The position numbers were made by a program, and so were the translations under genes. DNA of 64,000 nt from Desmodus rotundus (Eukaryota; Chordata; Mammalia; Chiroptera; Phyllostomidae): positions 154,356,583 through 154,420,582 of the forward strand of contig NC_071390.1 in the NCBI RefSeq assembly GCF_022682495.2, read 5' to 3'. The notes below the pieces were generated by a model. The model was not told the DNA's origin. It made no database searches and worked only from the letters and a program-made list of their open reading frames with translations. Shown piece after piece: positions 47,114-57,110 of the stretch (position 1 is the first letter of the stretch; every line of letters begins with the position of its first letter).

Positions 47114-47475
47114 TCAAATCGTTCATATAGCCAAATGTAATAGTGAAAACAGAAACTTTTAAAAGAATGATTTGGAGAAATCTTAATGATAATGGATTTA
47201 ACAAAAATTTCTTATAGGAATTTTTGACATAAAAGTCATGAAGTACAAATAAACAAATTGACAAATTTGACTTCATCAAAATTAGACACTTTGCCCTTCA
47301 ATACTTACAGATACTTACAGAAATGAGAAAACAAGCCAAAATCTGGGATAAAACATTAACAAAGTATAAATCTGACAAGGACTTTATAAAAAATATATAG
47401 CGATGTTATAAGTAAATAATAAAACCCAACTAACTTGGAAAAAAGACTTTGAGATATTTAATTCATATATATTTA
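47114..47475 (+). mobile_element. Old L1 ORF2, right part
   Basis: ORF2 DNA resumes: AATAAACAAATTGACAAATTTGACTTCATCAAAATTAG (47250-47286), then AATGAGAAAACAAGCCAAAATCTGGG and ATAAATCTGACAAGGAC. CTTACAGATA is locally duplicated at 47306-47325. The element fades out near 47475, where a TA/CA-rich tract begins. Confidence 0.8.
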
Positions 47476-47561
47476 TGCACTCATACAAATACATACATTT
47501 TATATGTGTACATATATATCTCATATGCATACACACACACTCACACACACACACACACTGC
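47476..47561. repeat. AT/CA-rich microsatellite
   Basis: TACATATATATCTCATATGCATACACACACAC passes into about a dozen CA units interrupted once by TCA at 47527-47558. Confidence 0.85.
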
Positions 47562-48739
47562 TCCTTTCTAGTCCCCTTATTAGTGAATTTCCTGTCCTGT
47601 GGATCAGTGGAGTAGCGCCTGCCCCTTCCTAGTCATCACCCTGTACATCACATCACAACTTAACCACGTCAGCATCAGCACTTCACAGGCAGCCAACAGA
47701 AGAGTGTGATGTCAGTGTCAGCCAAAAAGGTCCGTTTAAAATGGCTAAGGAAGTACTCAGTTGGGTAAGCTGGCTTCATTTAATGAAAACTGGGCTGCAT
47801 CCAGGGTAGTTACCCACAGTAAATGAGCAAAAGCGCCAGGGTTCACAGAATGGGAACACAATGCCTTTGTCCCTAGTGGTGAGGAGGTGAGACATCTACA
47901 GCTATACCCTCAGTCCCCTTCTTTTCCTTTCAACTATGTATTACAAAATGTAAAAATACGATACATAAACAATTAATTTTTTTTCTTTTTAGACCATCAG
48001 TGTATAGGCAGAGGTGAATGGACATTTAATGGAGTTTGAATGTTGACTGTATAAATTGAAACTAAAATGTTTAATCAAGAAAAATGATTATTTTCAGCTC
48101 AATTAAACAGCTGTAACTAATGCCGTCCCTCTTACTCAGCAGTGTTCTAGGCAGAGACATGATGTAAAGTTACTGAAAGGTCAGATCCATGATTTCAAAT
48201 GTTTTTGTCCTATTATGTAGCATTTTGATGCTTTGCATCAATGACAGTTCCTGGATTGTTACAGTGTTAAAGTAATGAGCCCTTATTTTATACCACCTCA
48301 TCTAAAATAAGTATAGGATAGTACTGCAATGTATAAATTATTTTTAAAAGGGGGAGTGGAAGGGGGTGTGATCTGGAAGACCTTCAAACTCAGAACTCAG
48401 TGTTTTACTCATTTCAGAAATTTGTAGAGAGTGATGTTCCTGCTGAGAATCTCAGAACTCCTTGGAATTTATGGTCCATGAGCAAGCAATCTGAAAATCA
48501 ATGGAAAAAATAATTTTTCAGCAATCTATATTACGGTTTTTAAAATTTTTTCTGAAGAAACGTAGCAGAAACAATAGGAACATCTAACTTGGTTGTAATA
48601 CTAACTAAATGGATCTGTTCGGGTAATTTTAATGTGCAAAACTCCTTTTTAATAACTAAAAATTAAACTAATTTAGTCTTATGTTGAAAATATCGAATCA
48701 GCTAACCCATAATGTTATTCTCAGAACATCATTTATTCA
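47562..48739. other. Unassigned non-coding stretch
   Basis: No gene is seen. 47570-47930 is complex, moderately G+C-rich sequence (for example CATCACATCACAACTTAACC at 47646-47665) that I cannot assign. 48340-48380 is G-rich. Confidence 0.45.
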
Positions 48740-48975
48740 TGCACGACAGTTAGTTGCTGGCAGCCTGGAGCTGTTGTAAGTGCTGAGGATAAAACAGTGA
48801 ATAAGGTATAGCCTGTGTCCTTATGAAATTGGCCTTTTCAAGGGAGAGAAAAAATATCAAACAATTTAGAGTTGATATGTAAATTGTCAGAAATTATCAG
48901 TATGTAAAAACCAAACACAGTAAAGGAATAGAGTAAATGGGGAAAGTTCTATTTTAGATTGAGGATCAGGGGAGC
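48740..48975 (-). repeat. L2 fragment
   Basis: GTGCTGAGGATAAAACAGTGAATAAGGTATAGCCTGTGTCCTTATG then AGAGTTGATATGTAAATTGTC and AAAGGAATAGAGTAAATGGGG is the antisense L2 3' series. Confidence 0.65.
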
Positions 48976-49046
48976 CGATGAGCTATATTCGGAGAAAGAT
49001 ATGAATGCAATTGAGATATGGAATGAGTTAGAATTTACCCTGCAAG

Positions 49047-49583
49047 TGTTCTGGGAAGCCAACAAGGGGCCCTCGGGATCGGTGTGTTGTGGCTGCAATG
49101 GGCAAATTCACATGGACTATGGAGTCCTGTGGAGGAAAAGGTAAGGCACAGGCAGTCTCTCAAGAGGAGAGAGCACGAACTCCTGCCTTGACAGGCTTTT
49201 ATTGCTTTTCTGGGCACATTACATTGAGGATGGTCCTCACTTACTATGCATGGGTTCACTTTAGGTGGTTACCTTTTACAGAAAACAAAGGAGAGGATGT
49301 TGCTAATTACATCAAAAAGGAAGGATATTTACAAATGTAAAGGGAAAAGTGGTTGAACTGGTTACACTGGTCCTTGGAAGGTTTAGCATAGATTTTAGGA
49401 AGTTACTTTATAGATATGCAGTAAACTTAATTCAGGGTGAGGGAATTTTAGCAAAAGCAAGCCTCATAGCAGCCTAGGTAGAATGCAGGCCTGATTCCCC
49501 ACGGGAGAACCTATCCATGGGTGTGGGTCCTGTGTGCCAGACCCCCCTCCCCACTGGCCTTTCTGAGTGGGAGCTGGGCCCAC
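49047..49583 (-). mobile_element. Probable ERV LTR, limits uncertain
   Basis: On the minus strand, GCAATAAAAGCCTGTCAAGG (around 49185-49204) looks like a polyadenylation signal and R start. A CTCTCTCCTCTTGAGAGAC block and a U5-like tail follow. The tail may stop at 49128 (…CCTCCACA) or run to 49047 (…CCAGAACA). The U3 start is probably near the GGGCCCACACCACA at 49577-49590. I could not find a matching flanking duplication for any choice of ends, so the LTR identity rests on the signal layout only. Confidence 0.5.
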
Positions 49584-49881
49584 ACCACACTGAAGGGTCT
49601 CCTGTAGATGATGTTATATTGAAATATTTATTGAGGATCTGCTATTGTAAAAGGAGTGCTAGAAGCTCCAGTCTTTATGTTTCTGCAGAAAAACTGAACT
49701 TGACCTCTTGATCTACATATTCTAGAAATAAATGAAAACAAATGAGCATAAAAATGAACACATGGCAGATCATGAATAGCCCCCAGAATGGTTTGTTTTG
49801 TTTGTGTTTCAGTCTGAGTGATGGGTTAACATCTGCCTGGGGTGATGAGAAGGTTTGGACTTCAGAGGATGGGTAGGATTT

Positions 49882-49977
49882 TAATAGGTATTGGGATAAT
49901 GGTATTAATAGGTATTGGGGTAATGGTATTAATAGGTATTGGGATAATGGTATTAATAGGTATTGGGACAATGGTAT
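49882..49977 (+). repeat. 24-bp minisatellite, 4 copies
   Basis: Four head-to-tail copies of TAATAGGTATTGGGATAATG plus GTAT begin at 49882, 49906, 49930 and 49954. They differ only by A/G and T/C changes at two or three positions. The 24-bp period is a multiple of three, so both strands keep open frames through the array (eight-residue PLSQYLLI-like repeats on the minus strand). Confidence 0.95.
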
Positions 49978-50109
49978 GGTGCAGAGAAAGATGTTCAGAA
50001 GGGCCAGAGGTAAAGCATAGGCAGGAAAGTATGAGGCATACTCAAGGCGTGAATGATCTGTTTGGACACATGCAGGGAGAAAGAACTGTGAAGGGGAATT
50101 AAAATGTAT

Positions 50110-50285
50110 TAAGGGCTTTTTGTGTCTTAAAATTATCTTGGTAGACTTTTGCACAATCCACTTTAAGTTTTCTTGTTTCACTAATGGGGCAATTGTGGTG
50201 AAAAATTATACATCTAGTAAGTAGTGAATAAAGGCAGCATTTCAAAGCTTATGTCTCTGCCTCTAAAGTGTCTATCCCACTGCAG
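50110..50285 (-). repeat. MIR SINE fragment
   Basis: TTTCACTAATGGGGCAATTGTGG, then AGTAAGTAGTGAATAAAGGCAGCATTTCAAAGC and TGTCTCTGCCTCTAAAGTGTCTATCCCACTGC is the antisense 5' half of MIR. Confidence 0.6.
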
Positions 50286-50399
50286 TTTACTGTCTCTTTC
50301 ATAAATACTTAAAGGATATTAATTTCATTACTAAATAATAAATACACAGTTTGAACTAGGCAAGTCCACACATACACGGCTAAATTAAATATACACTTC

Positions 50400-50549
50400 A
50401 TGTCTCAGAGTTTCACATCTGCGGATTCAACCAACTGTGGATCAGAAATAACATTTTCAATCTGCAGTTGTGGAGGGATGACACACGTTAACGCAGATTT
50501 TCGATTGGGCAGGTGGCCCTAACCCCCACCTTGTTCAATGGTCACTGTA
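50400..50549. mobile_element. Tigger-type MITE remnant
   Basis: The phrase CATCTGCGGATTCAACCAACTGTGGATC is diagnostic of the Tigger/pogo group of mammalian MITEs. The end ACCTTGTTCAATGGTCACTGTAC matches the usual TIR (…GTTGTTCAAGGGTCAACTGTA). Most of the interior is deleted. Confidence 0.7.
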
Positions 50550-51198
50550 CACAGCAATAATAATATTAAATCCTATAGAAGGATTTTGAATAGGCATCGG
50601 TACAATCAGGATTGTTCTTTGGAAAATTAATTGAGTGGCTGAGCCTAGACTGTTTGTTTTGGAGAAGTCAGGACAGAACACAACAAGTGTGTCAAATGCG
50701 GTCGTGTCCAGGGTGAGTGTGAAGAGGATGGCAGCCATGGAGATGTGCTATCCAGTCTCCCTTCTAGAAAGAATGTCCCATGCAGCTGAAAGTTGTACAG
50801 TTAGTAGGCAGATTCCTGCTGTTAGTGCCTTCAGTATCCACATTTGTGTTTGATCCAAAGCCATGCTTTTTCTGGGCAGTTTGTTAGCAATGACCGAGCA
50901 GCCAGGGGTTCTGGTGCCTGACCATGTCTGCCCAAAGTGGGGCTCCTGTAACGGGAACACCTTTTTCCATAGCCTCCCCGTGGGATAGCCAAGACAGTCA
51001 GATCTTTGCAGTGGTTTGAGGCTGAATCCTGCTTCTCTTCTTGCCACAACTCCTTTTCTTAAATATTTTTCAGATCTATTATCACAGTCCAAATGTTTTC
51101 CCTTCCTAATGTTTCTTCTTCCCCTTTTATTTGTCACAGACTTTATTCCCAACTGATCCCACGTGCTCTAAATTCCATCTCAAGAATGTTTGTCCTCA
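50550..51198. other. Unassigned non-coding stretch
   Basis: No gene is seen. The minus frame at 50748-51152 is open for 134 codons and the plus frame at 50635-50853 overlaps it; neither resembles a known family. Sequence complexity is fairly high, so a conservation test would be informative. Confidence 0.4.
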
Positions 51199-51400
51199 CC
51201 CTGGCCAGTAGCTCAGTTGGTTAGAGCAGTGTCCCAATGCGCCCCAAGGTTGTGGGTTTGATCCCCGGTCAGAGCACATATAAGAATCAACCAGTGAATG
51301 CATAACTAAATGGAACAACAAATCCATCAATCAATCTCTCTCTCTCTCTAAATCAAAACTATTTATTGATTTTTAAAATCAATAAACACTTTTTAAAAAA
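51199..51400 (+). mobile_element. Ves-type tRNA-derived SINE
   Basis: CCTGGCCAGTAGCTCAGTTGGTTAGAGC is a tRNA box A and GGGTTTGATCCCCGGTCAG a box B. The GAATCAACCAGTGAATGCATAAC and CAACAAATCCATCAATC body, CTCTCTCTCTCTC and an AATCAATAAA-containing tail complete a bat tRNA SINE. GAATGTTTGTCCT before it and AAATGTTTCTCTT after it may be a diverged target duplication. The tail contains the palindrome TTTATTGATTTTTAAAATCAATAAA (51362-51386). Confidence 0.9.
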
Positions 51401-52724
51401 TGTTTCTCTTGAGATAATTGAGGTGTGAAAATCAAAAAGTGAAGATAGAGGGGAGAGATGTTGCTAGGTGATGATGATGATGGTGATGTTGATAACAATG
51501 ATACTAAAGATTGCATTTATTTTAGCATCACTTAAGTTTTTTTTTTAATAGTAACACCATGAATACAGCTTATAAGTGTGCAGTTTCTAGAACTGATAAT
51601 GTATCTAAAGAGGTGGAATCCAAGGAGGCTCAAGGATGTAAGAGAAGACTTGGCCAACAGAGAAGAGAGAGTTTTGGTGAGGAGGAGGGAATCAATATAC
51701 AGCGAAAGGGTCATGTTACCTGGTTTTTGTTTGCTTGTTTGTTTTTGAAATGTGACTTTGTTCTTCAATGTAGCATGAATGACTATGGGAAACAGGATCA
51801 AGAAGGGTCACAATCTCCTAGAATCTGGTATCCAGATCTCAGTGATGTCAAAAACCCTGAGTGAACACCACTTGCCCTCTGACGCAAGAAATATATCTTT
51901 TATGAGTAGTATTTTTGATAAGGAATTAATAGGAGGGTAATAACTACAGTTGAGACAGATATTCATTATTAGAGTGAATATTATGGATCGCAAGAATAGA
52001 AACTTTGAAGATAGGCACACACATTTAGTTTGTCTTTCTCTTTGCAGTTCTGACCAGTTTGCATTCTTTTTCCACTCTGGCTGAAGTTTCATCTGGTTTG
52101 CACCTATATTTTCCAAAGTATGACTTTCAGATTGATGTTACATGTGCCATCTGCCTTATTATACTTATTTAAAACTGTTAAGAATGGGAAAGTAGAAAAG
52201 TAGGGCTTTGCATAATGACTTCACTTGTGTAGTATTTAGCTCAATTAACTATGTCATTTTCTTTGGTGTTTTTCACAGCTGATTTATAGTTTTTATCATA
52301 CAAAGTTGTATGCTCAACTTTATGTAATGTCATTATTTAAATTATGGTCGTAACTCTGTCCTTCTATGTTATTTGAAGCTAGACATACTCATTAGGAAAG
52401 AATAGTGTATTTCCAAGTAAAATTGGGCTATAATTCCTACAACCTGCTGTGTGTATTCAGAGAACAGTTCTCCAACTGTGATTTTAATATTACGTTATTT
52501 ATCATGGAGGAAACTTGCCGACTTATTTCAAGCGAAAGGCCAACATTATGCTTTATGGGGATAATAATGGCATTTTTTTCTGTATAAAAGTATCGATCTA
52601 ATTATTTCTTTAATGATCTAGAAGAAACATGTTGTTGCCTGCATTACCATTAGCATGAATCTGGTTTATATATATAATATTAAGGTATATTAAAACTAGT
52701 TTTAAAATCTTATAACTGACAATA
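51401..52724. other. Unassigned non-coding stretch
   Basis: No gene is seen. A small GAT repeat lies at 51471-51490. Frames at 51532-51801 (minus), 51559-51864 (plus) and 51808-52116 (minus) overlap in opposite senses and have no family resemblance. Confidence 0.45.
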
Positions 52725-52815
52725 CAATACACAGATGATACATTATAGAATTGTACAACTGAAACATATGTAATTTTATTAACCAGTGTCACCCCAGTAA
52801 ATTCAGTTAAAAAAT
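52725..52815 (+). mobile_element. L1 3'-end scrap
   Basis: ATTATAGAATTGTACAACTGAAACATATG then TTATTAACCAGTGTCACCCCAGTAAATTCAG is the same 3'-terminal phrase as at 30835-30915. Confidence 0.6.
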
Positions 52816-52824
52816 ATTTGATAA

Positions 52825-53676
52825 TGTTCCAAACGGAAACAGACTCATAGATACAGAGAACAGATTCATGATTGCCAGAGGGGAGGGGGTTCAGGGGATG
52901 AGTGAAAAAGATGAAGGTATAGAGAAGTACATATTGGTGGTTACAAAATAGTCATGGGGATGTAAAGTACAGCATAGGAAATATATAAGGGGGGACCCCC
53001 CAAAACCAGAATTTATTTATAAAAAATTGTGTATTTATTCTTACATGTTTAAACTTCAGTCACCTTCAAAGTACTCTCCATTTGATGCAATACACCTATC
53101 GAGAGGTTTTCCCACTGCTCTAAACAGTTTTTGAACTCATTGATTTTGGTGCCTTTTTAGCGCTTTAGCCATTTTTAATTTCACCTCTTCCATATCAGCA
53201 AGACGTTTCCCTTTGAGGACTTTTTTCATCCAGGGAAACAACAACAAAAGAGAGTTGCTCAGGATGAGGTGGGGCATAGGGGTCGTGACATTTTTGGTCA
53301 AGAACTGCTGAGCACTCAGCATGGCGTGGGCAGGTGCGCTGTAAATCACCCATCACTAAACGGATGAACATGCCGAAATAGTGTTAAAAAAAATCACTGA
53401 AGCTGAAAGCAGCCTCTCCCAAGACTGCCAGCTGATATACTGTACAGATGGGTTCCTAGAACACTCAACTAGTGCGGGAAGCCTGTACTACAAGGGGCCA
53501 CCCTCCAGAAGATTATTCTGGATTTTGGGGGTACATCTTCATAGTCAATAATATTATAATAATTATGTGTGATGCCAGGTGGGTACTGGAAATATCAAAG
53601 GGAACACTTTGTAAAGTGTATGATTGTTTAACCACTGTACTGTACACCTGAAATTAAAGCAAAATAGAATTGAATG
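52825..53676 (+). mobile_element. L1 3' UTR interrupted by a mariner
   Basis: GAAACAGACTCATAGATACAGAGAACAG, TGGTGGTTACAAAATAGTCATGGGG and AGTACAGCATAGGAAATATA (to 52985) continue at 53544 with GTCAATAATATTATAATAATTATG, then TGTAAAGTGTATGATTGTTTAACC and CTGTACACCTGAAATTAAAGC. This is the typical Laurasiatherian L1 3' end. The break between 52985 and 53544 is precisely filled by the mariner element, so the L1 is the older. Confidence 0.85.
52988..53541 (-). mobile_element. Internally deleted mariner with TIRs, in a TA site
   Basis: TA at 52986-52987 and 53542-53543 flank the element. The ends (ACCCCCCAAAACCAGAAT on the left, ATTCTGGATTTTGGGGGTA on the right) are imperfect inverted repeats about 25 bp long. 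A minus-strand frame (53137-53349) is the decayed C-terminal part of a mariner transposase: residues APAHAMLSAQQFLTKN, then FPWMKKVLKGKRLADMEEVK. The HDNAPAH-equivalent catalytic Asp is changed, and the final D block is disrupted. At 554 bp against about 1.3 kb for an intact mariner, the N-terminal and central parts are gone. It is non-autonomous and inactive. Confidence 0.85.
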
Positions 53677-53755
53677 CAATGTGGTGATTGCTGGGGGAGG
53701 GGTTATAAGGGGACTAAATGGTAATGGAAAAAATACAATAAAGATTAAATCAAAT
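53677..53755 (+). mobile_element. Bat-type L1 3' tail
   Basis: GTGGTGATTGCTGGGGGAGG, TAAGGGGACTAAATGGTAATGG and AATACAATAAAGATTAAATC form the third copy of the terminal module. It follows the previous L1 3' end directly with no clear duplication, so it may be the same L1 lineage's natural end or a second insertion. Confidence 0.6.
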
Positions 53756-53898
53756 ATATAGAGAGAAATGTAAATTAAAGAAAAGTGTAGATGCCCTTTG
53801 GGGCACCTATAGACACCTAAAAGATCTGTGACTTCTGAGTCCTAGGCTGTAGAAATTTTTCTAAAACAGCCTACAATGTGGTTAACAAGAGAGAAAGG

Positions 53899-53943
<45 letters not shown>

Positions 53944-54689
53944 TTGACAATGTTCTGGTTTCCACTACTGCTTTTACCTAAGTGACTTCCCGAGAACCTT
54001 TCTTCCTGGTGGTATACACCCACTACTGGCTCACCACTGGGGCACAGTGTTGTCTGGTGCTCCAAGAAACACAGAGAAGCCCTTTTACCAAACGTGGGCA
54101 AGAGAAGAGAGCTGCAATTTTTAGCCCTTACTTGCTTCAATGGCCTGTGTATTAAAGCCTTGATCTCAGAACCTTGTTTTGAAGAACCTTAGAGCACGTG
54201 AAAGACCAATGTCCCCCTGGTGGATGTTATACCTGCACAGCAAAATCAATGTAGAGATTTTCATTGTCTGTTACCTATTTGCTAAGATGGTCAACTGGAT
54301 TTTGAAACATGAAAACACTCTTCTCTATTTCAAATCAGTTCAGTTAGAAAAGGCATTTTGAACAAGCAAAGAAAGTGCAGACTAATTCTAAAGAATGTGG
54401 CTTCCTTATTTTTAGAGTTTAAATCAAATTAGTGGATCTCATAGGGCTTGCTTAATGAATAGATAATAATTTGTTATGAGCACATTAGGTAATTAGGGCT
54501 TCTGGAACTTTTGAGAATGTGTGAAAATTGTCCCATTCTTTAAGTAATTTTAAGCATTCTTCCCATAATCTTATCTATGATATTTTATCATAATACAGAA
54601 AGCTTACTTAAAAAAAAAGGAAAATCTGAGCTTAGACTCTGTTAGATACTGATTTTAAAAATGTGACTTAGTAGAGTAAAAAATAAATA
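53756..54689. other. Unassigned stretch with (GA)n tract
   Basis: A purine-only GA tract runs over 53887-53942, mostly GAGA with AAA/GGG interruptions at its left end. The minus frame at 53871-54140 takes its Ser-Leu repeats from it. Nothing else is recognisable. Confidence 0.5.
53887..53942 (+). repeat. (GA)n microsatellite
   Basis: Fifty-six bases of almost pure GA on the plus strand; its right half is uninterrupted. A homopurine mirror tract of this kind can adopt triplex structures. Confidence 0.95.
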
Positions 54690-54995
54690 GGAGGTGTTTG
54701 CCACAGTGTCGCAGACACCGTTGATTCCCTATTCCTATGCCTCCCTTATTCCCAAAGTTGATAGATACTCCAGCTTCCTCACTCCTCACAGCCTCTCAGA
54801 GGTCCTGGGTGGGACTGAGCCCATAATCCTCAGCTGAAGCCCTCTCATTAACACACCTAATACTGACCTCTTTCCCTTCCATGTAATGTCCCTGTCCCTC
54901 CAGTTCTGCTTCCTGGGGTCGCCGCCCAGTTCAACTACTTGATCTCAAATATTTGTTACAAGGTTTGCTTGGAGGGAACCCAACCTAAGACAATT
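54690..54995 (+). mobile_element. LTR-like repeat, family uncertain
   Basis: CCTATGCCTCCCTTATTCCCAAAGTTGATAGATAC, GTCCCTCCAGTTCTGCTTCCTGGGGTCGCCGCCCAGTTCAACTAC and the end GAGGGAACCCAACCTAAGACA follow a common old mammalian LTR-type repeat with a conserved 'gaacccaacctaagaca' terminus. Family and 5' limit cannot be fixed by eye. Confidence 0.5.
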
Positions 54996-55249
54996 TGATA
55001 TAGGGAAATCAGCATCATCTTTTTAGGTTGCTTTTTGCTTAGGAACCAATCACTTATAAAAATGATGTCAAATTTATGAAATGCATGAAAAATAATTTTA
55101 TTCACTATGTTGACATTTTTAACGCAGAACAAAGAGTGAGTTTACTGCAACATAAAGAAAACTAGCGTGTAATCCATTAAAAATACTACTGTCTTTTGAA
55201 TCAGAACATATATAATTAGGCATTTTCTCTAATTGAATAGAATCTCCGC
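54996..55249. other. Unassigned AT-rich stretch
   Basis: No gene or recognisable repeat is seen. Confidence 0.5.
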
Positions 55250-55450
55250 AATCACACTCACCTTTCTTTTTCTGTTTTATCTTTATCCATAGCGCTTATC
55301 ACTCTCTGCCAAATCATGTAATTTATTTAGGTTTATGTTTGTCTTCCTCCCTTAGCATTGATCATTTGCTGATGTACTCCCTGAACTAGAATAAAGCCTG
55401 GCCCATGATAGGCTCTCAATACATGTTAGTGCAATGAGTGAATAGATAAA
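55250..55450 (+). repeat. L2 3'-end fragment
   Basis: CATAGCGCTTATCACTCTCTGCC, ATGTAATTTATTTAGGTTTATGTTTGTCTTCCTCCC, then TGAACTAGAATAAAGCCTGGCCCATGATAGGCTCTCAATACATG give the complete 3' order of L2, followed by GAATAGATAAATG. Confidence 0.8.
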
Positions 55451-55909
55451 TGTTTTTATATCGTAGCCAAATTGTAATCAGAAAATTGCTTGGTAAGCAT
55501 GGAGTCAAAACTAGAGAAAATACTATTTTTGAAGTATAAATGATATAGATTCTTTTCTTTTCTTAAAATAAGCTTTCTTTGAAGGACTTGAAATTTAAAA
55601 AGCAATCTTATAGTTGAAAGACTTTATTTATATAAAATTCTTTTATTGATCATAAATGTCAGAGTGTTGATAATGTTGATATATTTTTACCTAGTATAAT
55701 TTTCAAAAGACCCTGTAATGTGGTGGCCAGTTCAACTTTCAGGTAGGAAATACTAATTTAATTCAGCATAACAGCATTATCTGTTTCTTTATATTAATGT
55801 GAATATTAACATGTTTTATTACTTTATGACATAAAGTATATTTTTTGTATGTTTGTATTTTATTGTTGCTAAAGACCTAAAAGCTTAGTAGGTTTACACC
55901 TCATTACAT
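55451..55909. other. Unassigned AT-rich stretch
   Basis: No gene or nameable repeat is seen. The tract is strongly AT-rich. Confidence 0.5.
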
Positions 55910-57110
55910 GTTGTAGATTTTTTATTTTATTGTATTAAGATAGGATTCACATACGGGTAAATTCATAGATCTTACATATACAATGTAATAGGTTCTGGGA
56001 AATACATACATTTACATAGTATACCTCCTTGTTAAAACATGGAATATATCACACCAGAAAGTTCCATCCTGCCTTCTCCTATCAATCCTCACCATCACTC
56101 CATCTCCAAGGTAAACACTCATGATTTTTTATCACCATAGATTAGTTTTGCCTGTTTTTAGACTTGTTCTAAGGGACTATACGTTATAGGCTCTTGTGTA
56201 TTCATTTGCATTTGCTCAGCATATTTATCCATGCTGTTGCATTATAGGTTTATTTCTTTTTGTTTTTAGGACAATATTTGTTAGAACATTTTTAGATTCA
56301 CTGTAAAATTGAAGGAAGGTGCAGAGATTTCCTGTATAGTCCCTGTCCCCACACATGTGTAGCTTTCCCAACGAACATTCGACACAGAGTGATATATCTG
56401 TTACAGCTGATGAACCTACATTGACGTGGCTTTGTCACTCAAAGCCCATACTTAGCATTAGGGTTAACTTTTGGTGTTGCGCATCCTATGGGTTTGGACA
56501 AAGGTAAATGACATGTATTCATCATTCGGTTATTATGCAGTGTTTTCATTGCCCTAAAATCCGCTGTCTTCTGTTAATTCCTCTCTCTCCCCACCCTCCA
56601 ACTCCTGGCAACCACTGGTCTTTTCACTGCCCCCATAGTTTTTCTTTTTCTAGAAAATCATAGAGTTGGAATTATACAGTATGTAGCCTTTCAAATCAGC
56701 TTCTTTCCCTTAGTAGTATGCATTTAAAGTTCCACTATGTCTTTTCATGGGTTGAGAGCTGTTATTTTTAGCATTGATAATATTTCATTACTTGAGTGTA
56801 CCACAGTTTATTCATTCGTCTACCGAAGGACATCCTGATTTCTTCAAAGTTTTGGCAGTGATGTTAAAGCTGCATTAAATACCCGTGTATAGACTTTTGT
56901 GTGGTCATGTTTCCAATTCCTTTAGGTGAATGCCTAAGAGAGCAATTGCTGGATTGTACGGTAAGAATATACTTACTTTTGCACAAAATTAACCAACTGT
57001 CTTCCACCGTTACTCTACCACTGTGCATTTCCGCCACCAATGAATGAGATTTCCTATCGTTCCACATCCTCACTGGTATGTGGTATTGTCAGTGTTCCAG
57101 CTGGGGCAAA
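55910..57110 (-). mobile_element. Old L1 3' regions, two adjoining segments
   Basis: 55915-56245 and 56270-57110 both read as antisense L1M 3' sequence. Landmarks of the second: CCAACTCCTGGCAACCACTGGTC, CATAGAGTTGGAATTATACAGTATGTAGCC, ACCACAGTTTATTCATTCGTCTACCGAAGGACATCC, CCTAAGAGAGCAATTGCTGG and CCAATGAATGAGATTTCC. The first has the 'ggattcacatac...ttacatatacaatg' and 'ctccatctccaaggtaaacac' phrases of a different L1 3' UTR, so there are two insertions or one rearranged copy. Confidence 0.75.

Noticed and set aside
50748..51152. 134-codon minus-strand frame in non-repetitive sequence
   Set aside because: No family resemblance and a contradicting plus-strand frame; kept only as an unassigned interval.
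51199..51271. tRNA gene suggested by box A and box B sequences
   Set aside because: The continuation is a SINE body with CT-rich and A-rich tail, so this is a tRNA-derived SINE and not a functional tRNA gene.
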